From Turnera subulata (lineage: Eukaryota > Streptophyta > Magnoliopsida > Malpighiales > Passifloraceae): a stretch of DNA of 64,000 nt. A program made the translations under genes and the position numbers. The stretch's first letter is position 1, and each line of letters starts with the position of its first letter. The stretch spans positions 313,504 through 377,503 of the forward strand of contig JAKUCV010002314.1 in the NCBI GenBank assembly GCA_028386065.3, read 5' to 3'. The notes below the pieces were generated by a model. That model was not told the DNA's origin, did not search any database, and saw nothing but the letters and a program-made list of their open reading frames with translations. Of the stretch, positions 50,000 to 61,123 are shown in pieces.

Positions 50000-51638
50000 T
50001 CACTTTTTGTGAATTTTGTTTCACTTTTCTGAGTTTAGTCCTACTTTTTTGTGGATTTGTGTTCTACGTTAGGAGCTTTTTCACATTTTTTGAGTGATTC
50101 AGATAGGACTATGGGAGGCAAAAGCCATGGAGGAAAATTCGACTTCAAGAACAATTCTCCGCTATTGTAGAAACTCACCAACGAACAGATATTTCCCTCC
50201 ACAGATATGCATCGCCTTCACCTGCTGGCTTGGTGGTTTCTGCACGAACGATACAAATTATGACGCCTGCGGGAGCAGAGTGCTTCTGTAAATCCTATTT
50301 TGAAGCATATAGATCTGGTTAAGTATTTCTATGTGTTAGGTTGTGAAAAATTCTTATGTTAAATCTTTCATCAATAGTCGAAAATACAATTGGAGGCCAG
50401 TGAGATCATCAAGAAAGTGTCCATAATAGTTTCCTTTTTTATTTTATTTTTTTTCAAGAGTCAGACTTTAGTTCTTATGCCTCCCCTACATTACTTTGTA
50501 TTGACTTTTGATCAGCATATTTAGTCAATGCAAGAAAATTAAAATAAAGAGAAAGAAAAAGCGTACAAACAACAATAAATGATGAGGGGGCTTGCCAGGT
50601 AATCTACCACTAGTGTGATTCCATGAAAGCCTGAATGGAGAACTAAATAAATAAGTTCCTGATTGTTTTACAAAACCAAGTTTATATAGCTAGGGTTTCC
50701 CAAAACGGCAAACAACAAAAAGCGTCACAAGCACAAAGTTCTGCAGCATATATACGCGCTGTGCCCTTTCTTGTTTCTACGGCTGAGCTAGCTGTTGGTT
50801 AGGAGTTGCAACTATCATCAGAAACCGGTTCACCAAAAAGTTTCGAAAAGAGAAAAGAAAGAAAAGAGAACAAAGTGAGGGTATTATTTAATTTACAAAG
50901 TTAAGTTCAGATATGAAATTTATTTGATTTGTTAATTTGTCACAGGCATTTCTTTCGGGTGAGTTGTCTTTCCTAATATACTCGAAAAAGTAAACCCACC
51001 CAATTTTGTCTTTCTTCAAAGCAACACGCAGTCAGTTGCCACCAGTTAATCGAATTACTAAAAGCAGATCTTGTTTTGATGGTCTGCACGCACGCATATG
51101 TTTTGTGCTCCTTGTAAATTCAATAAAATGCTGTTTTGGGAATTTTCTATTGGAGTTCAACATGGATAAATATTATTGAATACAATGAAGACGTCAGTGA
51201 TTCGGTATTCACCAGAAAAGTAGGGAATATTTACTATTCTTAATGTACTACCATTTCTACGTTTTTGGACAGACATTTCCACAAAACTCTGGTATAACTT
51301 TATATTTTCTAGATCAATATATATTATATATCTGTTGGAGAGTATAATTATAATTAGCAAAAGAAGAAAGGTTTATTCATTGTGGTTTCTCAGCTAGAGT
51401 TAGCCGTAGCCTTACTTGATTTGGCATTTCATTTCGGTGAGCTGGGTGCGGCTTGGTCAGCAGCAGGATGATTTAGGAATTAATCCAAGAAATTATCTCA
51501 GGGGCCAAGGAATCTTCACAGAAAATCAACCAAAAGAAAGCCAACATTTTGCTTGTACTTTCGGGAATGTAAGTGGTACTTATGAACTAAATGGACAGGA
51601 AATTGGTAGGTCAAGCTGGTTATGGACTAGTTTATTAC
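50000..51638. other. Intergenic, no gene seen
   Basis: AT-rich. A short open frame at 50094-50291 has mixed composition but no recognisable domain. No element ends were found. Confidence 0.45.
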
Positions 51639-51962
51639 AATATATTAGAAAATTTTATTATGGGGACTCCTCAAGTTTGATTAGTTGTAGACTCCCTATT
51701 TATAGTAACAAAATATATTTGAGGGTTCACTATTTTTATTTTAAGGTTTATTTATTTCTCAAATTTACCTTATGTGTTCCCCTTCTCCGTCTAAAATTTA
51801 TATTTGTTTCTTAATTTATCATGTATTATTTAAGAAATAAATCTTCACATTCAATATATATACTTAAATAGTTTAGTTATTCCTAATATAATCAAATTTA
51901 AGATCAAGTCCATAACTAATCAAACTTGGGGAGTCTCCACCATAAAATTTCTCCAATATATT
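51639..51962. mobile_element. MITE-like element with about 60-bp inverted repeats
   Basis: The left arm (51639 to about 51700) and right arm (about 51905-51962) are imperfect reverse complements, sharing AATATATT, AAATTTTAT and CAAGTTTGATTAGTT. The 200-bp AT-rich centre codes for nothing. The target duplication was not resolved, so the superfamily is open. Confidence 0.7.
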
Positions 51963-52946
51963 AATTAGTTAGACTGATGGAATAGGAGCTAACCTCCATC
52001 AATTGTTACTTTTAAATTCCAATTAGCGACTTGTGTAATGTTTTATATTGGGATACTTAATTTCTTTATTAATTACAACCAGGGTTGAGAATCTATTTTT
52101 CTTTTCTATCGGGTGAAAAATACTACGGGGCTTGGAGGACTTTCAATTCATTGCACCTACCGTTCGAATAGTATAAAAAAGAAGAAGATCAGCGCACGTT
52201 GCAAATGATGAAAATTAATATCTCCAGTAGGCCTGTCTACATAAATACTACGAAGAGTAAAATCTCAACTATTTCCATTTCGCAACGAAATTGGAATTTT
52301 GAGTTTGGTCAATTCCGCTTAATTTGGGGCTATCTTGGTATTAGTGGGTCACACAAGTACCAAATCAAGTAAATAACTTGGTAAATAAGGCATGCATATT
52401 ATCATCATTCGCAATTTTGAAACTAATTAATTAAGAGCGTGGCCCTCATGAATGCTAGAGAATATATTCCTGGGAAATCTTCTTGCTGAAGTGTCGTTGT
52501 GTTGTTAACTTGTGAGGTTGAGTTCTTCCTGATCCTTGTACTAATAAGTTTCCTCACTCTCGCCTTTCCTGATGGTCATCATCTTTTAAGCATAAGATTT
52601 TAGCAAAAAAGACCCATGGAAATGGAAATGGAAATGGAGAAGTTAGGAATGCAGTATTTCCTGTCTTTAGCACTAGTAAATTCAATTTCTATCTGTACTC
52701 TGTAATGTGATGAAGACATTGTGATTTTTTTTTTTTTAAGATTTTCTTATGTATTTGTAGAAACACCACATACATTAGCGCGATATAATGCTTTGCGAGA
52801 ACATTGGATATACTTCGACAAAAAGAAATATCAAATCAATACTTAATTAGCGCTAGCCATAGACGACTCAAACCTTTCACAAATGCTACTAGGTACAATA
52901 TATATTTCCGGCTGGGTGTGGAATCTGTTGATTATTTTTGTGATGC
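51963..52946. other. Intergenic, no gene seen
   Basis: AT-rich sequence with short homopolymers. Nothing was recognised. Confidence 0.45.
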
Positions 52947-53419
52947 TATATGTCACGGGGTCAGAGTGTTGCGCAGCGGATAGAACACCCCCGTGCGGCA
53001 CAAGCAAGCCTCAAGCTTACCTGTTCAGCCTATAAGCTTCAAACACACCAAAGAGAAGAGAAGGAACAACAATAAAGGGAATTAACGAATAAAGAACATA
53101 GACAAGAATAAAGGATTGGGAGAATACTCGTGTAACTATTATTATAAAAAACGCCCAGAGACTCCCCCTCACGCATCCTATTTATATAGGTACCGCAAGG
53201 CTCTCTCCTAGTTTGACAGTGTTAAGTAATCCTAGTCCTACTCAAACTCGGTTTACTTAACCCCCACACAAACCCATGGACTTGGGTTAGCTAAGCCCAA
53301 TTCCAATCCTTGTACAACTAGGTTAGCTACTCCTAGCCATACTAGGATTACTGCCAAGGTAGTATCCCAACCCAATTCGAACTCATATGCACACTAGGAT
53401 TCCGGGGTCGTGACATATA
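52947..53419 (-). mobile_element. Probable solo LTR, 465 bp
   Basis: The block 52951-53415 opens TGTCACGGGG and closes GTCGTGACA, so the ends are TG...CA with a 6-bp inverted terminus TGTCAC/GTGACA. TATA lies on both sides (52947-52950, 53416-53419); only four bases match, so the duplication is weak evidence. A TATA-like TTTATATAGG sits inside. No internal region adjoins. Confidence 0.7.
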
Positions 53420-55500
53420 TCTGTGGATTATTTGTCTTCTGGTTTTTGCCCAATTATTTATTTCGAATTATCTTATCCATATCTTCCCGTCCCCACGCAC
53501 AAGACCTACTAGCTAAATCTTTCTGATTCCTTTTTTTCCCCCAAACTTTTCTATGGGCAAACTACCCAATCCTAGAGGTCCATTGCGGTTAGGGTTTAAT
53601 TAAAGAGATTATACCATACAGTACTAATAAAGCTTAGTTACCTAACCTAACATTGCGCAGGGTGGGGGGAGCTAGGCAGCCAACTAATTAAGACACCAAG
53701 AAGTCACTAATTATGGGATAAAGTGTCAAGAGTACGTTCTCGAGTGCTTATTGGTTAAGACCACGTGACCGTGATTCGACTGTCATGTAAGAAGATACGC
53801 TATGTCACCTATGCGTTGGATTGAACGCTAAGGGAGGGAATAAAAACACAGTCAACTTTTCAATGCTTAGTACTTATATAGTACAAGTACAAGCTAGTTA
53901 GTGTCAAAAGAAAGAAAATTAGTACTCAGTACTGAGTACTCACCTCGGAATTCAATAGGGGCGTGACCAAGTTTAATTTTCAGCTGTCAGGAGAGCATAG
54001 GGATGCACGTTGACCAAGTGTTGTTTAACATGTGAATGGACTACTTAAACTATGTAAACAATCTCTGATTTCTCTATGATAAAAAAAAAAAAAAACTGCT
54101 CTCAAGCACAGGGCCAGTTTTTTCCTTTTTGATGCTAAAGCACACTGCTTGCCACAATTGTAGAAGATGATGACATGATGTGTGCATCCATATATCCTTT
54201 CCTGTCTTCTTTCTTTTTTCCCCCCATCCTCCTTTAGACTGCTGTTTACCTAAATTTTTATTATAGTACTCATTGTCTAACACAGGACATCTTCCAGATT
54301 TTTCCGCGGAAGTTTGCGGGTAAAGTACAAATGTATTGTGCATATGCACGCATGCCATTGGTCTTGGTACCTGTCGTCGTGCCGTTGCTAAATACAGTAT
54401 ATATGATCTCTCAAGTACCTGATATTTGTCGAAGTTGTCGTCCACATTCTAATGGTTTCAACAAATTAAATATGATTATCTATAGAAGTTTTCCTCTTTT
54501 CAATTAATCCTTTGGCCGGGTTTTAAAGGAATAAGTCTCACTATGATTAATTTTTTTAAAAAGAAAAATTTTCAAAGACTAAAGTATTTTGGATCAATTC
54601 CATGACAATTCAGATCAGATCATATTATGGTATGTGATGAATAAAGAACCGAATATTTATGAAGGTGGAATATGTACAATTTCATTTTTTTTTTTATATG
54701 AACAATTTCATAGAAGCTCCTATTGCGGCTGGCGATCATGTTCATTTTCTCCAGTTTGGCTTCGTACTTCCTGACGACACCGGTTATGCTCTTATCCTAC
54801 ACGAATCCTATTACAGGAAAGTGGAACTATGTAATGGATCGATCTACCATGAGAATAACATTTGGACATAACTGGTGGGGAGGTATTGATGCCCATGTTC
54901 TTTCTGGTCTTTTATGCTTTTCAACTTAAAATAGTTATATATAGCTAAGTTTTTTTCTTTTTCTGGATTGAATGAGAGAAAAAGACATTACTACAGCTAA
55001 GTTTTTTTAGAAACAGTATTGGTATAACCTCGTGTAAACATGCACTTCCCGGGACCAATTTCTGACTATTTTTATGCTTCTCCTAAGTATCGATCGGTAT
55101 GTATTGGTAATTGACCAATTCTTAAGTTCCCTAATAGGATTTTGACTAGTAATACCTTCTTTTCAGCTAAAATTTGCAAATTATCCGGTAGGTGAACTCC
55201 CAAGGTGATTAAACCCAACAAACTACACCAACTCTCATTGGCAGGCAAGCTTAAACTTTTAAGGTGTTAAACGATGGCTCTTTTTTATTCTTCCGGGACA
55301 TATTGGAAAAATAGTGGAATGTATTTTTTTTTAAAAATGCATATGCAGAAACGAAAACGTATTAACAAATTAAAAAGGGAAGAAATAAGATATAGTACGA
55401 AACCCACTCAAACGTTACATGACGCCGCCAAATCCATTATTGCATATGATGTGTTATAATTTAAGCCTCTTTCACTTGTCTATTTCTGGCATTTGAAGAT
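53420..55500. other. Intergenic, no gene seen
   Basis: AT-rich sequence. Open frames around 54589-54930 overlap each other in three frames and match no family I know. No RNA gene was recognised. Confidence 0.45.
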
Positions 55501-55535
55501 GTCCGTTTAGGATTAAAGCGTTTTTTTGGTCCTGT

Positions 55536-57460
55536 GTAAAGCCTCAGAGTTGGCTTTCATCCCCGTATAGGATTTTGGCTAGTTTACATCCCTCCGTTCG
55601 ACCCCTTTGGATTGTTTTGATCTCTCCGGCCAAAACTCGGCCAAAACTGGTGACGTGGCACAATTTTCGGTGCCACATCAGATTTATGGGACCAACATGT
55701 CAGGGTTAAACCCAAAACCGACCCAGTTCCACCCGACTTCGTTTCTTCCAACCGGTTAACCCGACAAAAATATCCCAACCCACAATTTTTTAACTTTTTA
55801 GTTAAAATGTCCAAATATAATCTTTATTCTTAAATTAATTTTTTTAATTAAATTTTCACACATCCCAATTTTTTGCACCCTTAGAATGTTTTCCAAATAT
55901 AAATTTTTTAACACTTCATAATTTGTTTATCTATTACCCAAATTAAATTAAAAAAATATAATTACACTTAAATCCCTAAAATACTAAACAGAATCCCTAA
56001 AATTATTTATTCTTCTCCATCAATCCCCGTACACTTCTTTTTTTTCTTTTTCTTCTTTCTCTTTTCTTTTTCTTTTCTCTCTTTTTTTTCTTTCTTTTTC
56101 TTTTCTCTCTTTCTGTTTTTCTTCTCTTTTTCTTTCTCCTCATCATCCCCCCTGCCCCAAATCCCCGACCCCTTCCTGCAACTCTTCCACATACGCCAAC
56201 TGTGGCAGCCCAACCGCCTTCCCCCCAACCCCTCCTGGTCGGAGGTCTCCCCTCCTCCCGTCTACCGCCTCCCGCGATAATCCTGGCCCCGGTCTCACAA
56301 GCCCAGCGAGTCCTCCCCATCTCCCCTCCCTTTCAGGCCCCTTCCAAGAGAATCCAGTCCCTCTGCCGCCGCTGCAACGTCGCGCCGCCGCGCCTTCTCT
56401 TCCTCCGTCTCGATGGACCGCATCAGCAACCACTGCCTCTTGCCATCGGATGTCGCCACACGATCCACCGCACTGCATGGCCCGTCGCCGCCTCTTGCTT
56501 CGCAATTGAAGCGCTGCAGAACCACTGCCGGAAGAGGAAGGCCATAGTGAGAAGGAGACCAACCCGATCTTCTCACTTTGGGTGCGAGAGGGTTCACCAC
56601 CTCCTCGATCCGCCAACCACTGCCGCACTCGCCCCGTCCCCCAAGCCAAAGGAGGCGGTGCAACCACTAAAGCCTCCACACACAACCACTAAATTGAATC
56701 GAGTTGCTTGTGGGTTGTGACGATGATGATAATGTTGTGATTCTGTTGATGTTGTTAATAATAAAAAAACAAGAATAGAATCTCAATTCAACCAGTGCTT
56801 ATTGAGGAGAAAGGTAGTGGTGTTTCTTGTGGTGGTTGTCGTTGATGGAGGAGGTTGGTACGGGTTTTGGTGGTGGTCGTCGGGTGGAGGAGGGTGATGG
56901 TGGTGAAATTACTGTTGTTTTTTTTAATTAAAATCGGGTCAAAAAGTTAATACTAGAAAAAATTCACATGTAATTGTATTGTTTTTTTTTCGTAATAATT
57001 TTTGATACTATAATTTAATTTAATTTAAAATTTTAAATTGGGTTATGGGTAAAAAATTTGGATGAGTCAAAAAGTGATATTTACGTAAAAATTAAGATGT
57101 GTCTTTGGATATGTAAAAAATTAATCTTTTTTAAAAAATAATTTAAGAGTAAGGATTATAATTTAGGTATTTTAATTAAAAATCCAAAAATTATGTGTAA
57201 CAAGGATTTTTTGCAAATTTAAAAATTTCTAATCGGACCAATCGGGAGGAAGAAACAAGTCGGGTGGAGCTGGATCGGTTTTGGGTCAAACCCTGACATG
57301 TGGGCCCCACAAAGCTGATGTGGAGTTAAAAAACTTGCCACATCAGCGATTTTGGCCGGAGTATGGCCGGACAAACCAAAATTAACCAAAAGCGATGAGC
57401 GGAAGGATGGAAACTGGCCAAAATCCTACACGGGGATGAAAACCAACTTTGAGGCCTTAC
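55536..57460. mobile_element. Second MULE-like element with long TIRs, right end cut by a gypsy insertion
   Basis: The left arm (55536 to about 55740) and right arm (about 57235-57460) are imperfect inverted repeats exceeding 200 bp, sharing phrases such as TTCATCCCCGT and AGGATTTTGGC. The interior (about 56000-56920) holds a C/T-rich tract and then a GC-rich block with open frames on both strands (for example 56202-56720 +); no transposase is seen. The right arm runs straight into a gypsy LTR at 57461, so the terminus and target duplication are displaced. The left end may lie up to about 30 bp further left. The organisation parallels 2900-4553. Confidence 0.7.
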
Positions 57461-58441
57461 TGTCACACCACTTGCACTCCAAGCCTAGAAGGGTGCGGAA
57501 TTCTCTAGAACCTTATGGAATCCTCTAGGCTACTCTTGTGGATAAGGTTGTGTAGATATTTCCATAGAACACTCCAGGCCTTGTAATCTCCACCGTTAGA
57601 TCGTGGAACATTCTAGAGGCTCAATCCTAGCCATTCATGGTGGAGGGGGATTTGCCTATATAAGGAGGAGGGCTCCTTATTTGTAAAGCATCCATCAAAA
57701 CACACACTTGAGAACTTTGTATACTTGTGGGAAGTAGTACAATTGGGTTCATTCCTTCTAAACACCCTCTTGTTCACTTGTTGCCTTTCTTTATTCTTTC
57801 TCCAAGTGCTTCTATTGGTGTAAGGCTGATCTTAGGCTTGAGTTTGAGTGAAAGTTGCCTAAGAGCCGCACGGGCTAACACTCCAAAACTCTAAGTCCGT
57901 GACAGTTGGTAGCGGAGCAAAGGTTTCGAGTGCTTGGGAGTAGAAGAGATGGCCTCTCCAACAAGTGTTCCAAGCCTTGCTGGAGAACGAGCTTTATGTG
58001 AAGAGGGAGAAGTGTGCCTTCGCCCAATATGAAGTTATATTCTTGGGGCACCGAGTGGGAGGCGGCAAGTTGATGATGGACCGGGCCAAGGTAGAGGCAA
58101 TCCAAGCATGGGAGCCCCCTAAGCGAGTCCCCGAGCTCTGATCTTTCTTTGGGCTTATCAACTATTATCGGAGATTCATCATGGGGTACTCGGCCATGGC
58201 AGCACCATTGACGGACCTATTGAAGAAGAACAAGCCGTGGGTTTGGTCTGAGGAATGCCAACAAGCATTTGATGCTTTGAAGAAGGCTATCATGGAGGAG
58301 CCGGTGCTAAGCTTGCCCGACTATACCAAGCCTTATGAGGTGCACACGGATGCTTCAGATTTTGCCATTGGAGGTGTGCTTATGCAAGAGGGGCATCCGA
58401 TTGCTTATGAGAGCCGCAAGCTTAATGACACGGAGCGGCGG
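57461..58441 (+). mobile_element. Internally deleted Ty3/gypsy element: 5' LTR, PBS and pol fragment
   Basis: The 5' LTR at 57461-57904 (444 bp) opens TGTCAC and closes GTGACA. A primer-binding-site-like TGGTAGCGGAGC follows at 57907-57918. About 30 bp later the sequence is already reverse-transcriptase code: ELYVKREKCAFAQYEV, a stop inside the segment before [13 protein letters not shown], then [13 protein letters not shown] and the RNase H-like start [20 protein letters not shown] ending at TERR. Gag, protease and the front of RT are absent, so the copy carries a large deletion. The frame breaks at 58442, where another element begins. Confidence 0.88.
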
Positions 58442-58840
58442 TGTCACGCCCCCGCTAAGCGCGACCGGCCAGGTGCCATGTGCACCCACTACGTGCCACA
58501 AGGCACCCAAAGGCCTTTCATCGACACAACCAAAACCCCGTTGCCTCTGCTCGGCGGGTTACCAACCAAGAGAATGCGCAGCATAAAAGGAAGCAACAAC
58601 AAACAAATGCAGAGGTAGTAAAGATGATAAAAAGTACCAAGACTCGTTTATAAAGACAACTTCACCAGTGTCATTAAACCGTTGCTACAAGGGGCACTAA
58701 CTCTTACTTACAATGACACAACCTCCATGTAAAAATAATACAATAATATAATTAAAGAAGACCGACTCTGCTATACCCATCGACCTACTTCCCATACTCT
58801 CTTTCTCGCACCTGTAAGACATGGGGAGGAAATAGGGGGG

Positions 58841-58855
58841 TGAGTATAAAACTCA
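58841..58855. promoter_or_regulatory. Short hairpin inside the 2.7-kb LTR
   Basis: TGAGT and ACTCA separated by 5 nt, preceded by a G run, about 400 nt from the LTR edge. It resembles in position and stem sequence the hairpins at 17752 and 45957. Confidence 0.5.
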
Positions 58856-58986
58856 GTAAGTAAATAGGCCATGCAAGAAAGCAACCACATACTGCACACA
58901 AGGCTGGACATGGGCAATATGCAGTCAGACAACGCATACAGTAATGCATAATGCACAAATACCGGGCACTCACGCCACGAAACAAG

Positions 58987-59366
58987 CACGACCATTTTAC
59001 TTCTAGCGGCCATCTAGCACCGCAAGGCCCGTCAAATAATCACGACCGTTTTACTCCAAGCGGCCATCTAGCACCGCAAGGCCCGTCAAATAATCACGAC
59101 CGTTTTACTCCAAGCGGCCATCTAGCACCGCATGACCCGTCAAATAATCACGACCGTTTTACTCCAAGCAGCCATCTAGCACCGCATGGCCCGTCAAATA
59201 ATCACGACCGTTTTACTCCAAGCGGCCATCTAGCACCGCATGGCCCGTCAAATAATCACGACCGTTTTACTCCAAGCAGCCATCTAGCACCGCATGGCCC
59301 GTCAAATAATCACGACCGTTTTACTCCAAGCGGCCATCTAGCACCGCATGGCCCGTCAAATAATCA
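58987..59366. repeat. 54-bp tandem repeat, seven copies
   Basis: Seven units of 54 bp, each with CGACCGTTTTACTCCAAG-like and CATCTAGCACCGCA blocks. The first unit is the most diverged (ACCATTTTACTTCTAG). The unit is 18 codons long, so the + strand stays open through the array. Confidence 0.93.
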
Positions 59367-61123
59367 TCAATATGGTAAGTGCCACATCTTAAGCACTACC
59401 TGTGCACCACCTCCCAACTGGCCAGTGGTATCCACAATCACAAGCACAATCAAGGCAAACACATGCCATCACAAGCACATCAGTGCAATGCCAAACATCA
59501 GCACAACAAGTGCAATGCAATGATGCCAACAAAAGCAGCAAGTAATTCCAAGCACACAACTTAATCATAATGTACCAACAAGTCACCAATGTATCACAAT
59601 TGCACATAAATAACCAACAAGGCAACAAGTAGCCATGATCAGCCAAGAATGGCTAGTTAACCAACAATGACCAGCAAGGTGATCCCACACAAATACACAC
59701 ACAGCAAGCACACACAAATGGCCTTCCGCCCAACAAAGGTTGCACTAGCAATCACTACCCGCATAACAAGCTTACTTACCATCACCTAGGTATTCCTAAA
59801 CCAATTCCTCTCCTTTACAGCCTTTAGGCCTCTTGGAACCTTAGTCCCTGTTTTAAACACACAATTAGACATCACAATCAATCCACAACAGTAATAGCTT
59901 GTGAAACACAATCCTACCCACAATACTTAGCTTTTCTCAATTCGGGCAGAAGCTGCCCTGCACCAACAGAAATTTCACCGAGCATAAACAGAAAGCTACA
60001 GGCCGATTCAGCCTTAGGCATAAACATAAAAGTTGTAGCCCTGTCTCTTAGCGTTCCAGAGCCACCAAGAATACTCAATTCCAAGCTTTCTACCTCTGGT
60101 TATGGCTCCTACATCAACTCGGGGTCTAGCAGCAGGTCTGCTGCAGAACAGTGAACTTGAAGAGCCCATAACTCTCTCAGTTCAGCTCCAAAATCCACCA
60201 AACCGGTTCCCAATTAACACTATGGAAGTTATCTAACTCTGGGCTTTGGTTTCACTCAATTCTAACCGTTGGTTCGGCCGTAATCCTTATTTTAGTGGCC
60301 TGGGGTCTGTCTGGCCGAGAGTAGAACCCCCTTTAGCTCACTCTCTTCTTTCTCTCTTTTCTCTCTTTCTCTCTCTCTCTTTTCTCTCCAGGACCTAGCC
60401 ACGAATTTGGCTGATAAGAGTGAGGGAGAGGTGCTTGTTTCACCTCTTAAGGCCTGCTCAATTAGGTGATTCATCACCCCACTTGCCACCAACACACACC
60501 TAGGTGCCACTTGCACCAAATGCCACCTCGTGCTTAATTGTGGCCAATTGGCCTATGCCACACATGCTACTAGCTTGCACACCTAAGGCTTCCAGCACCT
60601 TATTCCCGATCTACTTGGCTCATTCTGATTGGTCGGTTTGGCCAATTACGTATTTACCCTCATCGAGCCTAATTGCGCACCGACGGGCACACCATTGCCC
60701 CGGTTGTGCACTATTTCGCACCAAATCGAGCCAACCGATATCTCCATTGACCAATCGTGCCTCTAATGAATCTATTACACCAAGTAATCACATTCCTATC
60801 TTTTCCGACCATTTATTGGCCCATTAGACAAGTCGAGCAATCGGGACACCAAACTAGGCCAACCGTGCCATAGGATCACTACGAACCTACTTGTGTGCAC
60901 TAGGCCAAGCCTATGCTAACCATCTCATCTCAATCTAACATCAACACATATCACCAAGCCATAACCGAACCTATACCAACATTTACACCAAGAATATGAA
61001 CATCCCTCACAAACTCCCGAATATGGTATCCAACCTACACGAACGTCCCGGGAGGACAAGCAACGCCCGACTCTCTTCATGTAAATGCTTCTCTATATTC
61101 TAGGGTGTACCTGGGATATCACA

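Larger units (their letters stand above)
58442..61123 (-). mobile_element. Long gypsy LTR (about 2.7 kb), 3' LTR of a minus-strand element
   Basis: On the minus strand the LTR starts TGTGATATCCCAGG (at 61123) and ends GGGGGCGTGACA (at 58442). Just outside its start lies a polypurine tract (minus GAAGGAGGGGATGA, about 61124-61137), preceded by codons reading HLNFEDEIL-stop, like the very end of plant gypsy pol. It is therefore the 3' LTR of an element whose body runs right, past the window. It lies within the RT-RNase H frame of the 57461 element after GGCGG (58437-58441), expected to be the target site. Long open frames inside (for example 58951-59523 +) come from a tandem repeat whose unit is a multiple of three. 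Confidence 0.82.

Noticed and set aside
50094..50291. 65-codon + strand frame with several cysteines
   Set aside because: Too short, no recognisable motif spacing and no supporting neighbours.
54589..54929. Three overlapping + strand frames of 61-70 codons
   Set aside because: None resembles a known protein; no promoter or splice context; likely chance.
56003..56720. Overlapping open frames of 105-180 codons on both strands
   Set aside because: They sit in the GC-rich and C/T-rich core of a MULE-like element; frames overlap on opposite strands and match no family. Captured fragments remain possible and are noted as a finding.
58951..59523. 190-codon repetitive protein
   Set aside because: The open frame is a by-product of 54-bp tandem units inside an LTR, on the strand opposite the element.
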